From JBCFBK01 sp038562555 (GTDB lineage Bacteria > Bacteroidota > Bacteroidia > Bacteroidales > Prolixibacteraceae): DNA of 64,000 bases. Below the pieces are notes generated by a model. It was not told the origin of the DNA. It did no database searches and saw nothing but the letters and a program-made list of their open reading frames with translations. The stretch spans positions 1 to 64,000 of the forward strand of contig JBCFBK010000007.1 in assembly GCA_038562555.1 (NCBI GenBank). The letters are read 5' to 3'. Made by a program: the position numbers and the translations under genes. This document shows positions 8,863-17,023 of this stretch, one piece after another (position 1 is the stretch's first letter; the number at the start of each line of letters is the position of its first letter).

Positions 8863-8936
8863 AATTTTTTGATATTTACCGACTAAAATATGAATTTCGT
8901 TTTCTAGTAGAAAAAATTGATAAAAAGCCAAAAAAT

Positions 8937-9986
8937 ATGAAGACAAGTAATTTAATCCTGGCGTCTGTTTCTGTTGGGGCACTCCTGCTCGCCGGTTGCA
9001 CCCCCGGCACAAACGACCGGAACACGTCAGAGACCAGCCGGTCTGTCCGGGTAAAAGTTATCGAAATCGGATCAGGCAACAAAACAAGTAACCCGTCTTA
9101 CATCGGGACCATCGGCGAATCACAGTCCATCCCTTTAAGCTTCCTGACATCGGGAACCGCCGAAAAAGTATTGGTTAATGAAGGTCAGCAAGTCAGGAAG
9201 GGGCAGTTGCTGGCCGTTCTGAATGATGAGAATTACCGAAGTGCCTGGCAAATCGCCTCCTCGAAAGAAAGTCAGGCGCAGGATGGTTTTAACCGGCTGG
9301 AGCCGGTCTACAAAAAAGGAAGCCTTCCCGAAGTAAAATACATTGAAATAAAAACTGCTCTCGAGCAGGCAAAATCAATGGCTGCCATGGCCGAAAAAAG
9401 CCTGAAGGACTGCAAACTTCATGCGCCGACTGATGGCATGATCGGGAGAAAAATGATTGAACCAGGCATGAATATTATTCCCGGAAACCCTTCCTTTCAA
9501 CTGGTTAAAATTGAGAACCTAAAGGTCAGCTTCCCGGTGCCTGAAAACGAGATTTCGTCGATCTCCAAAGGGCAAAAAGCCAGTATTCGCGTTTCCGCCA
9601 TCGGTGACCGGCTTTTTGAAGGTGAAGTAAACGAAATTGGTGTGCTTTCCAATCCGCTTTCCCACACCTACACGGTCAAAGCCGATCTTGATAATCCCGA
9701 AAGACTGCTGAAGCCGGGTATGGTATGTGAAGTTAAGCTCAGTAATCCGGGCCTCACGGACCGGATTGTTATCCCCATGTCGGCCGTGCAACAGTCGGCC
9801 GACGGCAAAAAATTTGTCTATACGGCCAACGAGGGTACGGGTAAGGCAGAAAAGAGGCCGGTCGTAGCCGGACCGCTCACCAGCAGTGGCGTTGTCATTA
9901 CCAGCGGCCTGGCCGCCGGCGATCTGCTCATCACGGATGGCTATCAAAAAATAGGCGAAAATTCACCCATTCAAATTCTCCGGTAA
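8937..9986 (+). CDS. RND efflux periplasmic adaptor (membrane fusion protein)
   Basis: Lipoprotein adaptor joining the inner-membrane pump to the outer-membrane channel. The lipobox LLAG-C places the lipidated Cys at residue 21. The biotinyl-lipoyl-like half motifs appear as VLVNEGQQVRKGQLLAVLND and CKLHAPTDGMIGRKMIEPGMNI, with a helical hairpin between, then a beta-barrel domain and a membrane-proximal domain (AVQQSADGKKFVYTANEG, GDLLITDGYQKIGENSPI). Its stop overlaps the next start in an ATGA arrangement around 9986, implying translational coupling. Confidence 0.94.
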   Translation: MKTSNLILASVSVGALLLAGCTPGTNDRNTSETSRSVRVKVIEIGSGNKTSNPSYIGTIGESQSIPLSFLTSGTAEKVLVNEGQQVRKGQLLAVLNDENYRSAWQIASSKESQAQDGFNRLEPVYKKGSLPEVKYIEIKTALEQAKSMAAMAEKSLKDCKLHAPTDGMIGRKMIEPGMNIIPGNPSFQLVKIENLKVSFPVPENEISSISKGQKASIRVSAIGDRLFEGEVNEIGVLSNPLSHTYTVKADLDNPERLLKPGMVCEVKLSNPGLTDRIVIPMSAVQQSADGKKFVYTANEGTGKAEKRPVVAGPLTSSGVVITSGLAAGDLLITDGYQKIGENSPIQILR

Positions 9987-12900
9987 TGAAGAAGAAAATG
10001 GGAATCGTCGAATCTGCCATGCGGTACTGGCAGATTATGGTGATGCTCGTCGTCATGATGGGGATCATCGGTATTTATGCCTTGATGGTTATGCCCCGCC
10101 AGGAATTTCCTTCATTCACCATCCGTCAGGGACTGGTGATCGGTGTATACCCGGGAGCAAGTTCCGAAGAGGTAGCGGAACAGCTCACTTCCAAGGTTGA
10201 AAAATACTTATTCAGCTTTAAGGAAATTAAAAAGAAGGATACCTACTCCATCTCCAAAGACGGCATGATGATCGTTTTTGTGGAGCTGGATAACAGCGTA
10301 AAAAATTCGGACGAATTTTGGGCGAAGCTGAATCACGGATTAAATAATTTCAAGTCGCAATTGCCCTCTGGTGTGTTCGCCCTGTTTACGAACAGTGATT
10401 TTGGCGATACGTCGGCCCTGCTGATCGCACTTGAAGCAGACCAGCTTAGTTACCGCCAGCTCGAAGATTACATGAACGAACTCGAAGACCGGCTGCGCCG
10501 GATCGAGTCGGTTTCGAAGTTAAACCACATCGGACTCCAGCCTGAGCAGATCAACATTTACCTGGAAAAAGAGAAGCTGACCAATTACGGTATCACGCCC
10601 ACGACCCTGCTGGCAAACCTGTTCACCCAAGGGTTTACCACCATGAGCGGGACCATCGACAATGAAGACTATGTGGCGCCGATCCATATTTCGCCATCCT
10701 TCAATAATGAGGAGGATCTGGCAGAGCAGATCATTTACTCCGATCCCGCCGGCAACATTATCCGGCTGAAAGATGTAGCGCGCATTGTCCGTGAATATCC
10801 CGATCCGGACAGCTACATCACCAACAACGGACATAAATGCCTGCTCATTTCCATGGAGATGCTTCAGGGCAACAACATCGTTCAGTACGGAAAGGAAGTA
10901 GACGAAGTGCTTCAGCAATTTCAGTCGGAACTTCCTGAAGGAGTCAACATTGAACGTATTGCCGATCAGCCCAAAGTAGTCGATCATTCGATCAGCAGTT
11001 TCTTAATGGAAATGGGATATGCCATTATCGCGGTCATCCTGGTGACCATGATCCTGCTTCCCTTCCGGGTAGCTACCGTTGCCGCGTCGACTATTCCCAT
11101 CACCATTTTTATATCGCTCGGGATCATGTTACTGGGAGGAATGGAGCTAAATACCGTCACACTGGCCGCCCTGATCGTTGTTTTAGGAATGATCGTGGAT
11201 AATTCGGTCGTGATCCTCGACAGCTATATGGAAAAACTCGATCACGGCATGTCACGCTGGCATGCCGCGATCAGCAGCGCCCAGACGCTCTTTAAGGCAA
11301 TTTTTTCTGCCACGCTGGCGATCAGTATCACCTTCTTCCCTTTTTTATTCACCCTGAAGGGAATGTTCCGGGACTTTGTACAGCTTTTCCCCTGGACACT
11401 GACCATTACCCTTGGCGTTTCGCTGATCGTAGCCATGTTTCTCATTCCCTTCATGGAATACGTTTTCATTCGCAAGGGATTTAGACAACCGGAAAGCAGG
11501 AAAAAGCGCCGGTCCATGCTCGACGTCATCCAGCAGACCTATGAAAATTGGCTGGAAAAGGCTTTCAAACATCCGCGCATCACCATGACCGGGGCACTGA
11601 TCGCCGTGATGGGAGGCATTTTCCTGTTTACCCTGGCTCCTCAGCGGCTTTTTCCCACTGCCGAACGCGACCAGTTCGCCATCGAAGTCTACCTGCCTCA
11701 GGGAAGTTCGCTGAATCAAACGGCTGCGGTCACCGACAGTCTGGAGAAGATCCTGAAAGCCGACAACCGGGTGGTATCGGTGACCGCGTTTAACGGAACC
11801 AGTTCTCCCCGTTTTCATACCACTTATGCGCCCAATTTGCCGGCCAAAAATTACGCCCAGTTTATTGTCAATACCCGTTCAAACCGGGAAACGGTCGAAA
11901 TGCTCGACGAATACACGCCGAAGTATGCCGGGTACTTTCCCAACGCACACGTCCGCTTTAAGCAACTCGACTACCAGGATGCAGCCTTCCCCATCGAAGT
12001 CCGCCTCTCTGGAAGTGATGTCGCGCAACTGAAAACCGCAGCCGAATCGTTGGTCAGTGAACTAAAACAGGTAGACAAGTTGACCTGGGTACATACTAAT
12101 TATGAAGAAATGTTGGCCGGAGCAAAGGTCAGTCTGGATCCCGTCGAAGCCAACCGGCTGGGTATCAACAAAACAACTGTATCGACTAATCTGGCTATCC
12201 GGTTCGACGGCTTGCCGCTTACCACGCTCTGGGAGAATGACTATCCGGTTTCAGTCAAACTGAAAGCAGAACGGGAAGGGGAACCGGAATTCGGCGATAT
12301 TGAAAATGAATATATCCACTCGCTGATCCCGGGAATAGCTGTTCCTTTAAGACAGATCGCACAGGTTGAGCCGGAGTGGACGCAGGGGAAAATTATCCGC
12401 AGGAATGGCGTCCTTACGATCAGTATCCTGGGAGATGTCACCCGTGATGCCAATACCAATCAGGTTTTCCGTGAGGTCAGAAAGATTGTCGAAAGCCACG
12501 ACCTGCCCGAAGCGCTGAAGGTTAGCTACGGAGGCGCCTATGAGTCAGACGCAGAAAATCTCCCGCCAATTATCAGCGGATTGATAATCAGCATCTTCAT
12601 TATTTTCATGATCCTGGTTTTCCACTTCCGGAAAATCAATCTGGCCCTGCTGGTCCTGGGGTCGGCTACCTTAAGCTTTGTCGGCGCAATGGCCGGCATC
12701 CTGCTCCTGGGTAAAGAAATTGGACTGACCTCCTTACTTGGGATCGTCAGCCTGATTGGTATTCTGGTACGAAACGGGATCATTATGCTCGACTATGCCG
12801 AAGAGCTTCGGCTGGTTAAACGGAAAACCGTGCTTGAAGCCGCCATGGAAGCCGGGAAACGACGGATGCGGCCAATTTTTCTCACCTCGGCCGCTGCATC

Positions 12901-14425
12901 AATGGGCGTGGTCCCGATGATCATCAGCAACAGTTCACTTTGGGCGCCGATGGGGACCATTATCTGTTTCGGCACCATGACTTCGATGGTCTTGCTGGTA
13001 CTGATTTTGCCCGTGGCCTACTGGCTGATCTTCCGTAAAACAGACAACAAAAAAATGAACGCCGAAAAACCGCTGAAAAAGATGAAAACAGCCTTGTTAA
13101 CCATTATTATTCTGACGGGCTTAAGTCCTGCAGTACGGGCCCAAAATCAATATACGCTGGAGCAATGTAAAGCCCTGGCCCTGCAAAATAACGCTGAAGT
13201 AAAGAACAAAGCGCTCGGTGTTGAATCGGCGCAGGAAGTAAAGAAAGCCGCATTTACCAAATATTTTCCGCATGTTGAAGCCACAGCGATGGCTTTCAGT
13301 TTCAACAAGCCATTAATGGAGCTTGAAATGGAAGGCGGGAACCTGCCTGTATACGACGGCAATCCTGCCAATCTGGGATCAGCAACGCAATTCGCCTATT
13401 TCCCTCCTGTTTCAATTTCGATGCTCGAAAAAGGGAAAATCGGCATGGCGACAGCGACTCAACCGCTCTATGCCGGGTCACAAATAGCAACCGGCAACAA
13501 GCTGGCTGATTTGGGCGTGGAGGTGAGCGAGCTGCAACTGGCATCTGCAAAAAACGAGATCGTTCTGCAAACAGAAAACCAGTACTGGCAGATTAAATCC
13601 CTGAATGAGAAAAAGAAAACACTGGAACAATATATCGCCATGGTCGATACCCTGCACAAAGAGGTTGCCGACGCCTGGGAAGCAGGACTCATTACCCGGA
13701 ATGACCTGTTGAAAGTAGAACTGAAGCAAAATGAACTGCAAATGAAAAAGCTGAAGCTGGAAAACGGGATTGAACTGGCCCGGATGGCACTCTGTCAGTA
13801 TATGGGCGTTACCTATAGCGCCGACATCTCGTTCCCCGGCGGAATCCCGGCAACACAGGCCCCTCAGCTGTTCTATGCCGACCACCCCCGGGCCCTGAAC
13901 AACCGGGCCGAATATCAGATGCTGAAGAAAAGTACTGAAGCTGAAAAATATCAAACAAAAATGACGCGGGGTGAATATATGCCGCAGGTAGGTGTTGGGG
14001 TCAGCGCCGTGTACCTCGATATTATGAACGACAGCGGAACCACTTACGGAGGAGTTTTTGGCACCGTCAAAATACCGATCTCCGGCTGGTGGGAAGCTTC
14101 ACACAAGATGAAAGAACGCCGCCTTAGGGAAGAGCTGAATAGAAACATGGTGAACGATAACACAGAAAAACTGCTTCTGCAGATGCAGCAGGCTAAAAAC
14201 ACCCTCGATGAAGCTTACAAACAGGTTCAGCTTGGGGAAACCGCAACCCGGCAGGCCGAAGAGAACCTGAAGGTAAATCGTGACCATTATGACGCCGGCC
14301 TCATCAATGTGTCGGACATGCTCGATGCCCAGGCCCAGTTTCAGGAATCGCATAATCAATACATCGATGCACTCACCCGTTATCAGGTAACGAAAATAAA
14401 TTATTTGCAGCTAACCGGAAGATAG
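9986..14425 (+). CDS. RND efflux pump fused in frame to a TolC-family outer-membrane channel
   Basis: One frame of 1479 codons. Residues 1-1023 are a complete AcrB-like permease: TM1 near 13-35, a first periplasmic half, the TM4 relay region GMIVDNSVVIL (D-N instead of the AcrB D-D) and the TM10 region GILVRNGIIMLDYA (Arg where AcrB has Lys). Residues 1024-1479 are a TolC-like protein with its own signal peptide (MKTALLTIIILTGLSPAVRAQ from residue 1033) and two OEP repeats (YTLEQCKALALQNN, AGLITRNDLLKVELKQ, AGLINVSDMLDAQAQF). The junction is an A7 run at 13049-13055. Removing one A would end the pump at TGA and leave ATGA with the next start. Whether this is a true fusion, slippage or an assembly error is open. 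Confidence 0.9.
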   Translation: MKKKMGIVESAMRYWQIMVMLVVMMGIIGIYALMVMPRQEFPSFTIRQGLVIGVYPGASSEEVAEQLTSKVEKYLFSFKEIKKKDTYSISKDGMMIVFVELDNSVKNSDEFWAKLNHGLNNFKSQLPSGVFALFTNSDFGDTSALLIALEADQLSYRQLEDYMNELEDRLRRIESVSKLNHIGLQPEQINIYLEKEKLTNYGITPTTLLANLFTQGFTTMSGTIDNEDYVAPIHISPSFNNEEDLAEQIIYSDPAGNIIRLKDVARIVREYPDPDSYITNNGHKCLLISMEMLQGNNIVQYGKEVDEVLQQFQSELPEGVNIERIADQPKVVDHSISSFLMEMGYAIIAVILVTMILLPFRVATVAASTIPITIFISLGIMLLGGMELNTVTLAALIVVLGMIVDNSVVILDSYMEKLDHGMSRWHAAISSAQTLFKAIFSATLAISITFFPFLFTLKGMFRDFVQLFPWTLTITLGVSLIVAMFLIPFMEYVFIRKGFRQPESRKKRRSMLDVIQQTYENWLEKAFKHPRITMTGALIAVMGGIFLFTLAPQRLFPTAERDQFAIEVYLPQGSSLNQTAAVTDSLEKILKADNRVVSVTAFNGTSSPRFHTTYAPNLPAKNYAQFIVNTRSNRETVEMLDEYTPKYAGYFPNAHVRFKQLDYQDAAFPIEVRLSGSDVAQLKTAAESLVSELKQVDKLTWVHTNYEEMLAGAKVSLDPVEANRLGINKTTVSTNLAIRFDGLPLTTLWENDYPVSVKLKAEREGEPEFGDIENEYIHSLIPGIAVPLRQIAQVEPEWTQGKIIRRNGVLTISILGDVTRDANTNQVFREVRKIVESHDLPEALKVSYGGAYESDAENLPPIISGLIISIFIIFMILVFHFRKINLALLVLGSATLSFVGAMAGILLLGKEIGLTSLLGIVSLIGILVRNGIIMLDYAEELRLVKRKTVLEAAMEAGKRRMRPIFLTSAAASMGVVPMIISNSSLWAPMGTIICFGTMTSMVLLVLILPVAYWLIFRKTDNKKMNAEKPLKKMKTALLTIIILTGLSPAVRAQNQYTLEQCKALALQNNAEVKNKALGVESAQEVKKAAFTKYFPHVEATAMAFSFNKPLMELEMEGGNLPVYDGNPANLGSATQFAYFPPVSISMLEKGKIGMATATQPLYAGSQIATGNKLADLGVEVSELQLASAKNEIVLQTENQYWQIKSLNEKKKTLEQYIAMVDTLHKEVADAWEAGLITRNDLLKVELKQNELQMKKLKLENGIELARMALCQYMGVTYSADISFPGGIPATQAPQLFYADHPRALNNRAEYQMLKKSTEAEKYQTKMTRGEYMPQVGVGVSAVYLDIMNDSGTTYGGVFGTVKIPISGWWEASHKMKERRLREELNRNMVNDNTEKLLLQMQQAKNTLDEAYKQVQLGETATRQAEENLKVNRDHYDAGLINVSDMLDAQAQFQESHNQYIDALTRYQVTKINYLQLTGR
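13049..13058 (+). other. A7 run followed by TGA at the RND/TolC junction
   Basis: Seven A residues precede TGAAC. In the called frame they read AAA AAA ATG; with six A residues the pump would end Lys-Lys-stop, with the ATG of the channel overlapping that TGA. The geometry is that of a normal coupled ATGA gene boundary displaced by one base in a slippery run. Confidence 0.85.
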
Positions 14426-14522
14426 TCAACCGGACATGGGGCAGAACATGCTAAAACAGGTCATTTACCCTCATTTTCCATTGGTTGGCCTATATTTATT
14501 TTCAAATCAGACCAATATATCT

Positions 14523-14530
14523 TAATTTTG
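14523..14530 (+). promoter_or_regulatory. Putative -7 box (TAATTTTG) for the cyclase
   Basis: TAnnTTTG match 32 bases upstream of the ATG at 14563. Transcription from it would exclude the TTG-initiated extension at 14485, so it also helps choose the start. Confidence 0.4.
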
Positions 14531-14562
14531 AAAGGACAAAAGATAGCAAGACGGGTCAATCC

Positions 14563-15762
14563 ATGGATAAAAGAGCGATACAAATAGAAAAGCAGGGCCA
14601 GAACATACGACATCAGCGGCTGCTGGTGTTTAGCAAACTCATCTACAATCTGGCATTCTGGAATATCCTTTTGCGGCTGTTTCTGTTTCTGAATATTTTA
14701 ATCTACCCGGAAATAGTCACATCAGGAGCCAAGATTTTCCAGTTGATGTATCAGAATGGCTGGATTATTGGCGCTATGGCATCAACCGTTGCATTTGTTA
14801 CCTGGCTTCAGGAAGACGTTTTGTTTTACCGTTACCTGTCGAAAAAAAGCCTCGGAGCAATGATGTTACTCCGGATTATCTTCCTCGCGGTTATTCTGAT
14901 CATTGTTTTTTTGGTCACCTCGCTCTATCATTACCACGATAAAATTTTTACCGGATTTTCTGAATATTTATTGCTCATTAAGTGGTTTTTCATCAACTCA
15001 GCCGCCTTGTATTTATTTACGGTGGGTATTCTGATCTCCTTCATGATTAACTTCTCCAAGGCCATTAAATCGAAAGTGGGTTATGAAAATTTTTACCGGA
15101 TTATATCGGGCTATTACCGAAAACCGCGCGAAGAAGATCGGATTTTTATATTTATCGACCTGATTTCATCCACCCGGTATGCTGAATTACTGGGCCATCA
15201 AAAATACAGCGCCTTCCTGCAAGCCTGCTTTATGGAACTGGGATTGCTTGAAATCAAGTACCGCGCCATGCAGTACCAGATTATCGGCGACGAGGTGGTG
15301 CTAAGCTGGGAAGCATCAAAAATCAAAAACTTCAAAAATGCAGTGAACTTTTATTATGAATTTGCCGAACAACTTCACCGGAAAAGAAGTTACTTCAAAA
15401 AGGAATTTGGCATTATCCCAAAATTTACAGCGTCGGTCAATTCCGGGAAGATCATGGTTGCCGAGGTGGGTACAATTAAGAGTGAAATTGCTTTTCATGG
15501 CGATGTGTTGAATACAGCGGCAAGGATTCAGAAACAGTGTAAAAGCTACAACAGAAGACTCTTGGTAACAAAGAATTTTGCCGAAAAATTCAGGGAAGTC
15601 TCCTTCGGCTATCAAATAGAATGGCTTGCCTTCGACCGCTTACTGGGAAAACAGAACCCGGTTGATATTTATGCCATCGAGCCTCTGGAAAAAGAACTGT
15701 TATCAGGATTATCCTACCAGGCAGAAGTCTTTGAACCGGACGAGAAAAAAGAACTGGCCTGA
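14563..15762 (+). CDS. Membrane-anchored class III nucleotidyl cyclase
   Basis: Predicted to make a cyclic mononucleotide. From ATG 14563 it has 399 residues; a TTG start 26 codons earlier is less likely. Residues 30-165 hold about four membrane segments. The catalytic domain follows from about 190: metal ligands D199 (IFIFIDLISSTRYAE) and D243 (YQIIGDEVVLSW), the base or substrate region KFTASVNSGKIMVAEVG, and transition-state residues N317 and R321 in HGDVLNTAARIQ. All key positions look intact, so it should be active; the base (A, G, C or U) cannot be read by eye. Its stop is 3 bases from the end of the opposite-strand HD-PycTM gene. Confidence 0.88.
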   Translation: MDKRAIQIEKQGQNIRHQRLLVFSKLIYNLAFWNILLRLFLFLNILIYPEIVTSGAKIFQLMYQNGWIIGAMASTVAFVTWLQEDVLFYRYLSKKSLGAMMLLRIIFLAVILIIVFLVTSLYHYHDKIFTGFSEYLLLIKWFFINSAALYLFTVGILISFMINFSKAIKSKVGYENFYRIISGYYRKPREEDRIFIFIDLISSTRYAELLGHQKYSAFLQACFMELGLLEIKYRAMQYQIIGDEVVLSWEASKIKNFKNAVNFYYEFAEQLHRKRSYFKKEFGIIPKFTASVNSGKIMVAEVGTIKSEIAFHGDVLNTAARIQKQCKSYNRRLLVTKNFAEKFREVSFGYQIEWLAFDRLLGKQNPVDIYAIEPLEKELLSGLSYQAEVFEPDEKKELA

Positions 15763-15765
15763 CGG

Positions 15766-16944
15766 CTAGTTTACCACCAGGTGCATGACAACGAAAACAA
15801 CAGCAGCCAGAATAAAGCCGTACATAAAGACGTCATAGGCTGTACGAAGTAATTTATATTTGCGGAACAACGATTTACCAAGATAATACTGGTCTTTGAT
15901 CATGTTTGAATACAGGTAATCGTAGTCGTTCATCATTTCTTTTACTGCCTCCTGATAGCGCGGATAATTGATTTGATGGAAGTTCCCGAAAAAAAGCAGG
16001 TTTACCCGCCGCGCCTTCAGATCATCTTCGGTATATTTTTCCGAACTGAGCTGAGGCCGGCACGAGAGGATTGCAAAAACGAGTGAAAGCAGGCTGCAGA
16101 AGAATAAGATGATAACCGGAATAAGCAACTCGTTGCTGGGAAATGAGTCCCCCAGTACGGCAGAAAAAGGCTGAGCGGACATCAGCGCCGCGGAAACGGA
16201 TAATAACACCGAGTTGATGGAGATGAGGATATTGGCTTTTTTATCGGCAATGGCGCTCAGACGCATCTGGTTGCTTGCGGTTAGGCGAAACATCGATTCA
16301 GTTCCTTTTTCGGTTGAACGCGGACCCGAATTTGATTTTTTCGGCTTCATTGTCTCTTGTTCGTGGATCAACTCTCTGACTTTTTCCAGGTTTTGCAGCT
16401 TGACCGGCTGAAAATGACTTAGGGCATAACCGGTATGGAACTGCTGGCGCTCCATAAAAGCCAGGGTTCCTTTCCAGTACTCAAGCGGCTGCACTTCGCA
16501 ATTCGTACAAATTGAACGTTCTTTGCGCAACTTTTTCGAAATCGTAATAAAATCAGGATCACCCAAATGAGAAACATCAGCATCCATAATGACTTTTTCA
16601 GGCAGGGTAAGCGGTTCGTGGTCGCGTCGGGTGGCTTTAATACAAGCCTCAATCATTTCCGCAACCTCCGGCTGAACCGGATATTTTTCCAGGAAAGACC
16701 GGACCATCCGGATACTGCACGACTCATGGTCTTCGAGTTGGATCAGATAGCCGACGTCATGAAACCAGGCAGCAATCAGCACAGCCTGCATCTGCTTTTC
16801 ATCCAGTCCTTCCCCTTTTCCGATTTCCTCAGCCTGATGCACCACATGGAGTGTATGCTCCAAGGTATGAAAAGTATACTTCGGATCACTGTTCTGATTA
16901 AAAAAATCAATAACGAACAATTTTGCCTGATCAGTTATTTCCAT
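15766..16944 (-). CDS. HD phosphohydrolase fused to a Pycsar-effector (PycTM-like) membrane domain
   Basis: Two-domain protein of 392 residues. The N-terminal half is an HD domain with candidate metal ligands H26 and H30, the HD pair 62-63 (AAWFHDVGY), DHE near 72-74 and D121 (DADVSHLG). After a charged linker (about 198-216), residues 216-392 match the PycTM/DUF5706 pattern: RLTASNQMRLSAIADKKANILISINSVLLS, two hydrophobic segments (about 238-258 and 273-293), FFGNFHQI, and a C-terminal membrane helix. PycTM proteins are membrane effectors triggered by cyclic pyrimidines in Pycsar defence. Here a class III cyclase lies tail to tail with it. The pairing is seen; an immune role is inferred, and a housekeeping role is possible. 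Confidence 0.82.
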   Translation of the reverse strand: MEITDQAKLFVIDFFNQNSDPKYTFHTLEHTLHVVHQAEEIGKGEGLDEKQMQAVLIAAWFHDVGYLIQLEDHESCSIRMVRSFLEKYPVQPEVAEMIEACIKATRRDHEPLTLPEKVIMDADVSHLGDPDFITISKKLRKERSICTNCEVQPLEYWKGTLAFMERQQFHTGYALSHFQPVKLQNLEKVRELIHEQETMKPKKSNSGPRSTEKGTESMFRLTASNQMRLSAIADKKANILISINSVLLSVSAALMSAQPFSAVLGDSFPSNELLIPVIILFFCSLLSLVFAILSCRPQLSSEKYTEDDLKARRVNLLFFGNFHQINYPRYQEAVKEMMNDYDYLYSNMIKDQYYLGKSLFRKYKLLRTAYDVFMYGFILAAVVFVVMHLVVN

Positions 16945-17023
16945 ATAAGCAATTTCGCGATGCAGACACTAAAAATATAAAATTAGCCGGACTGCACTCG
17001 GATTAAACAGTTAAAAAACATCA

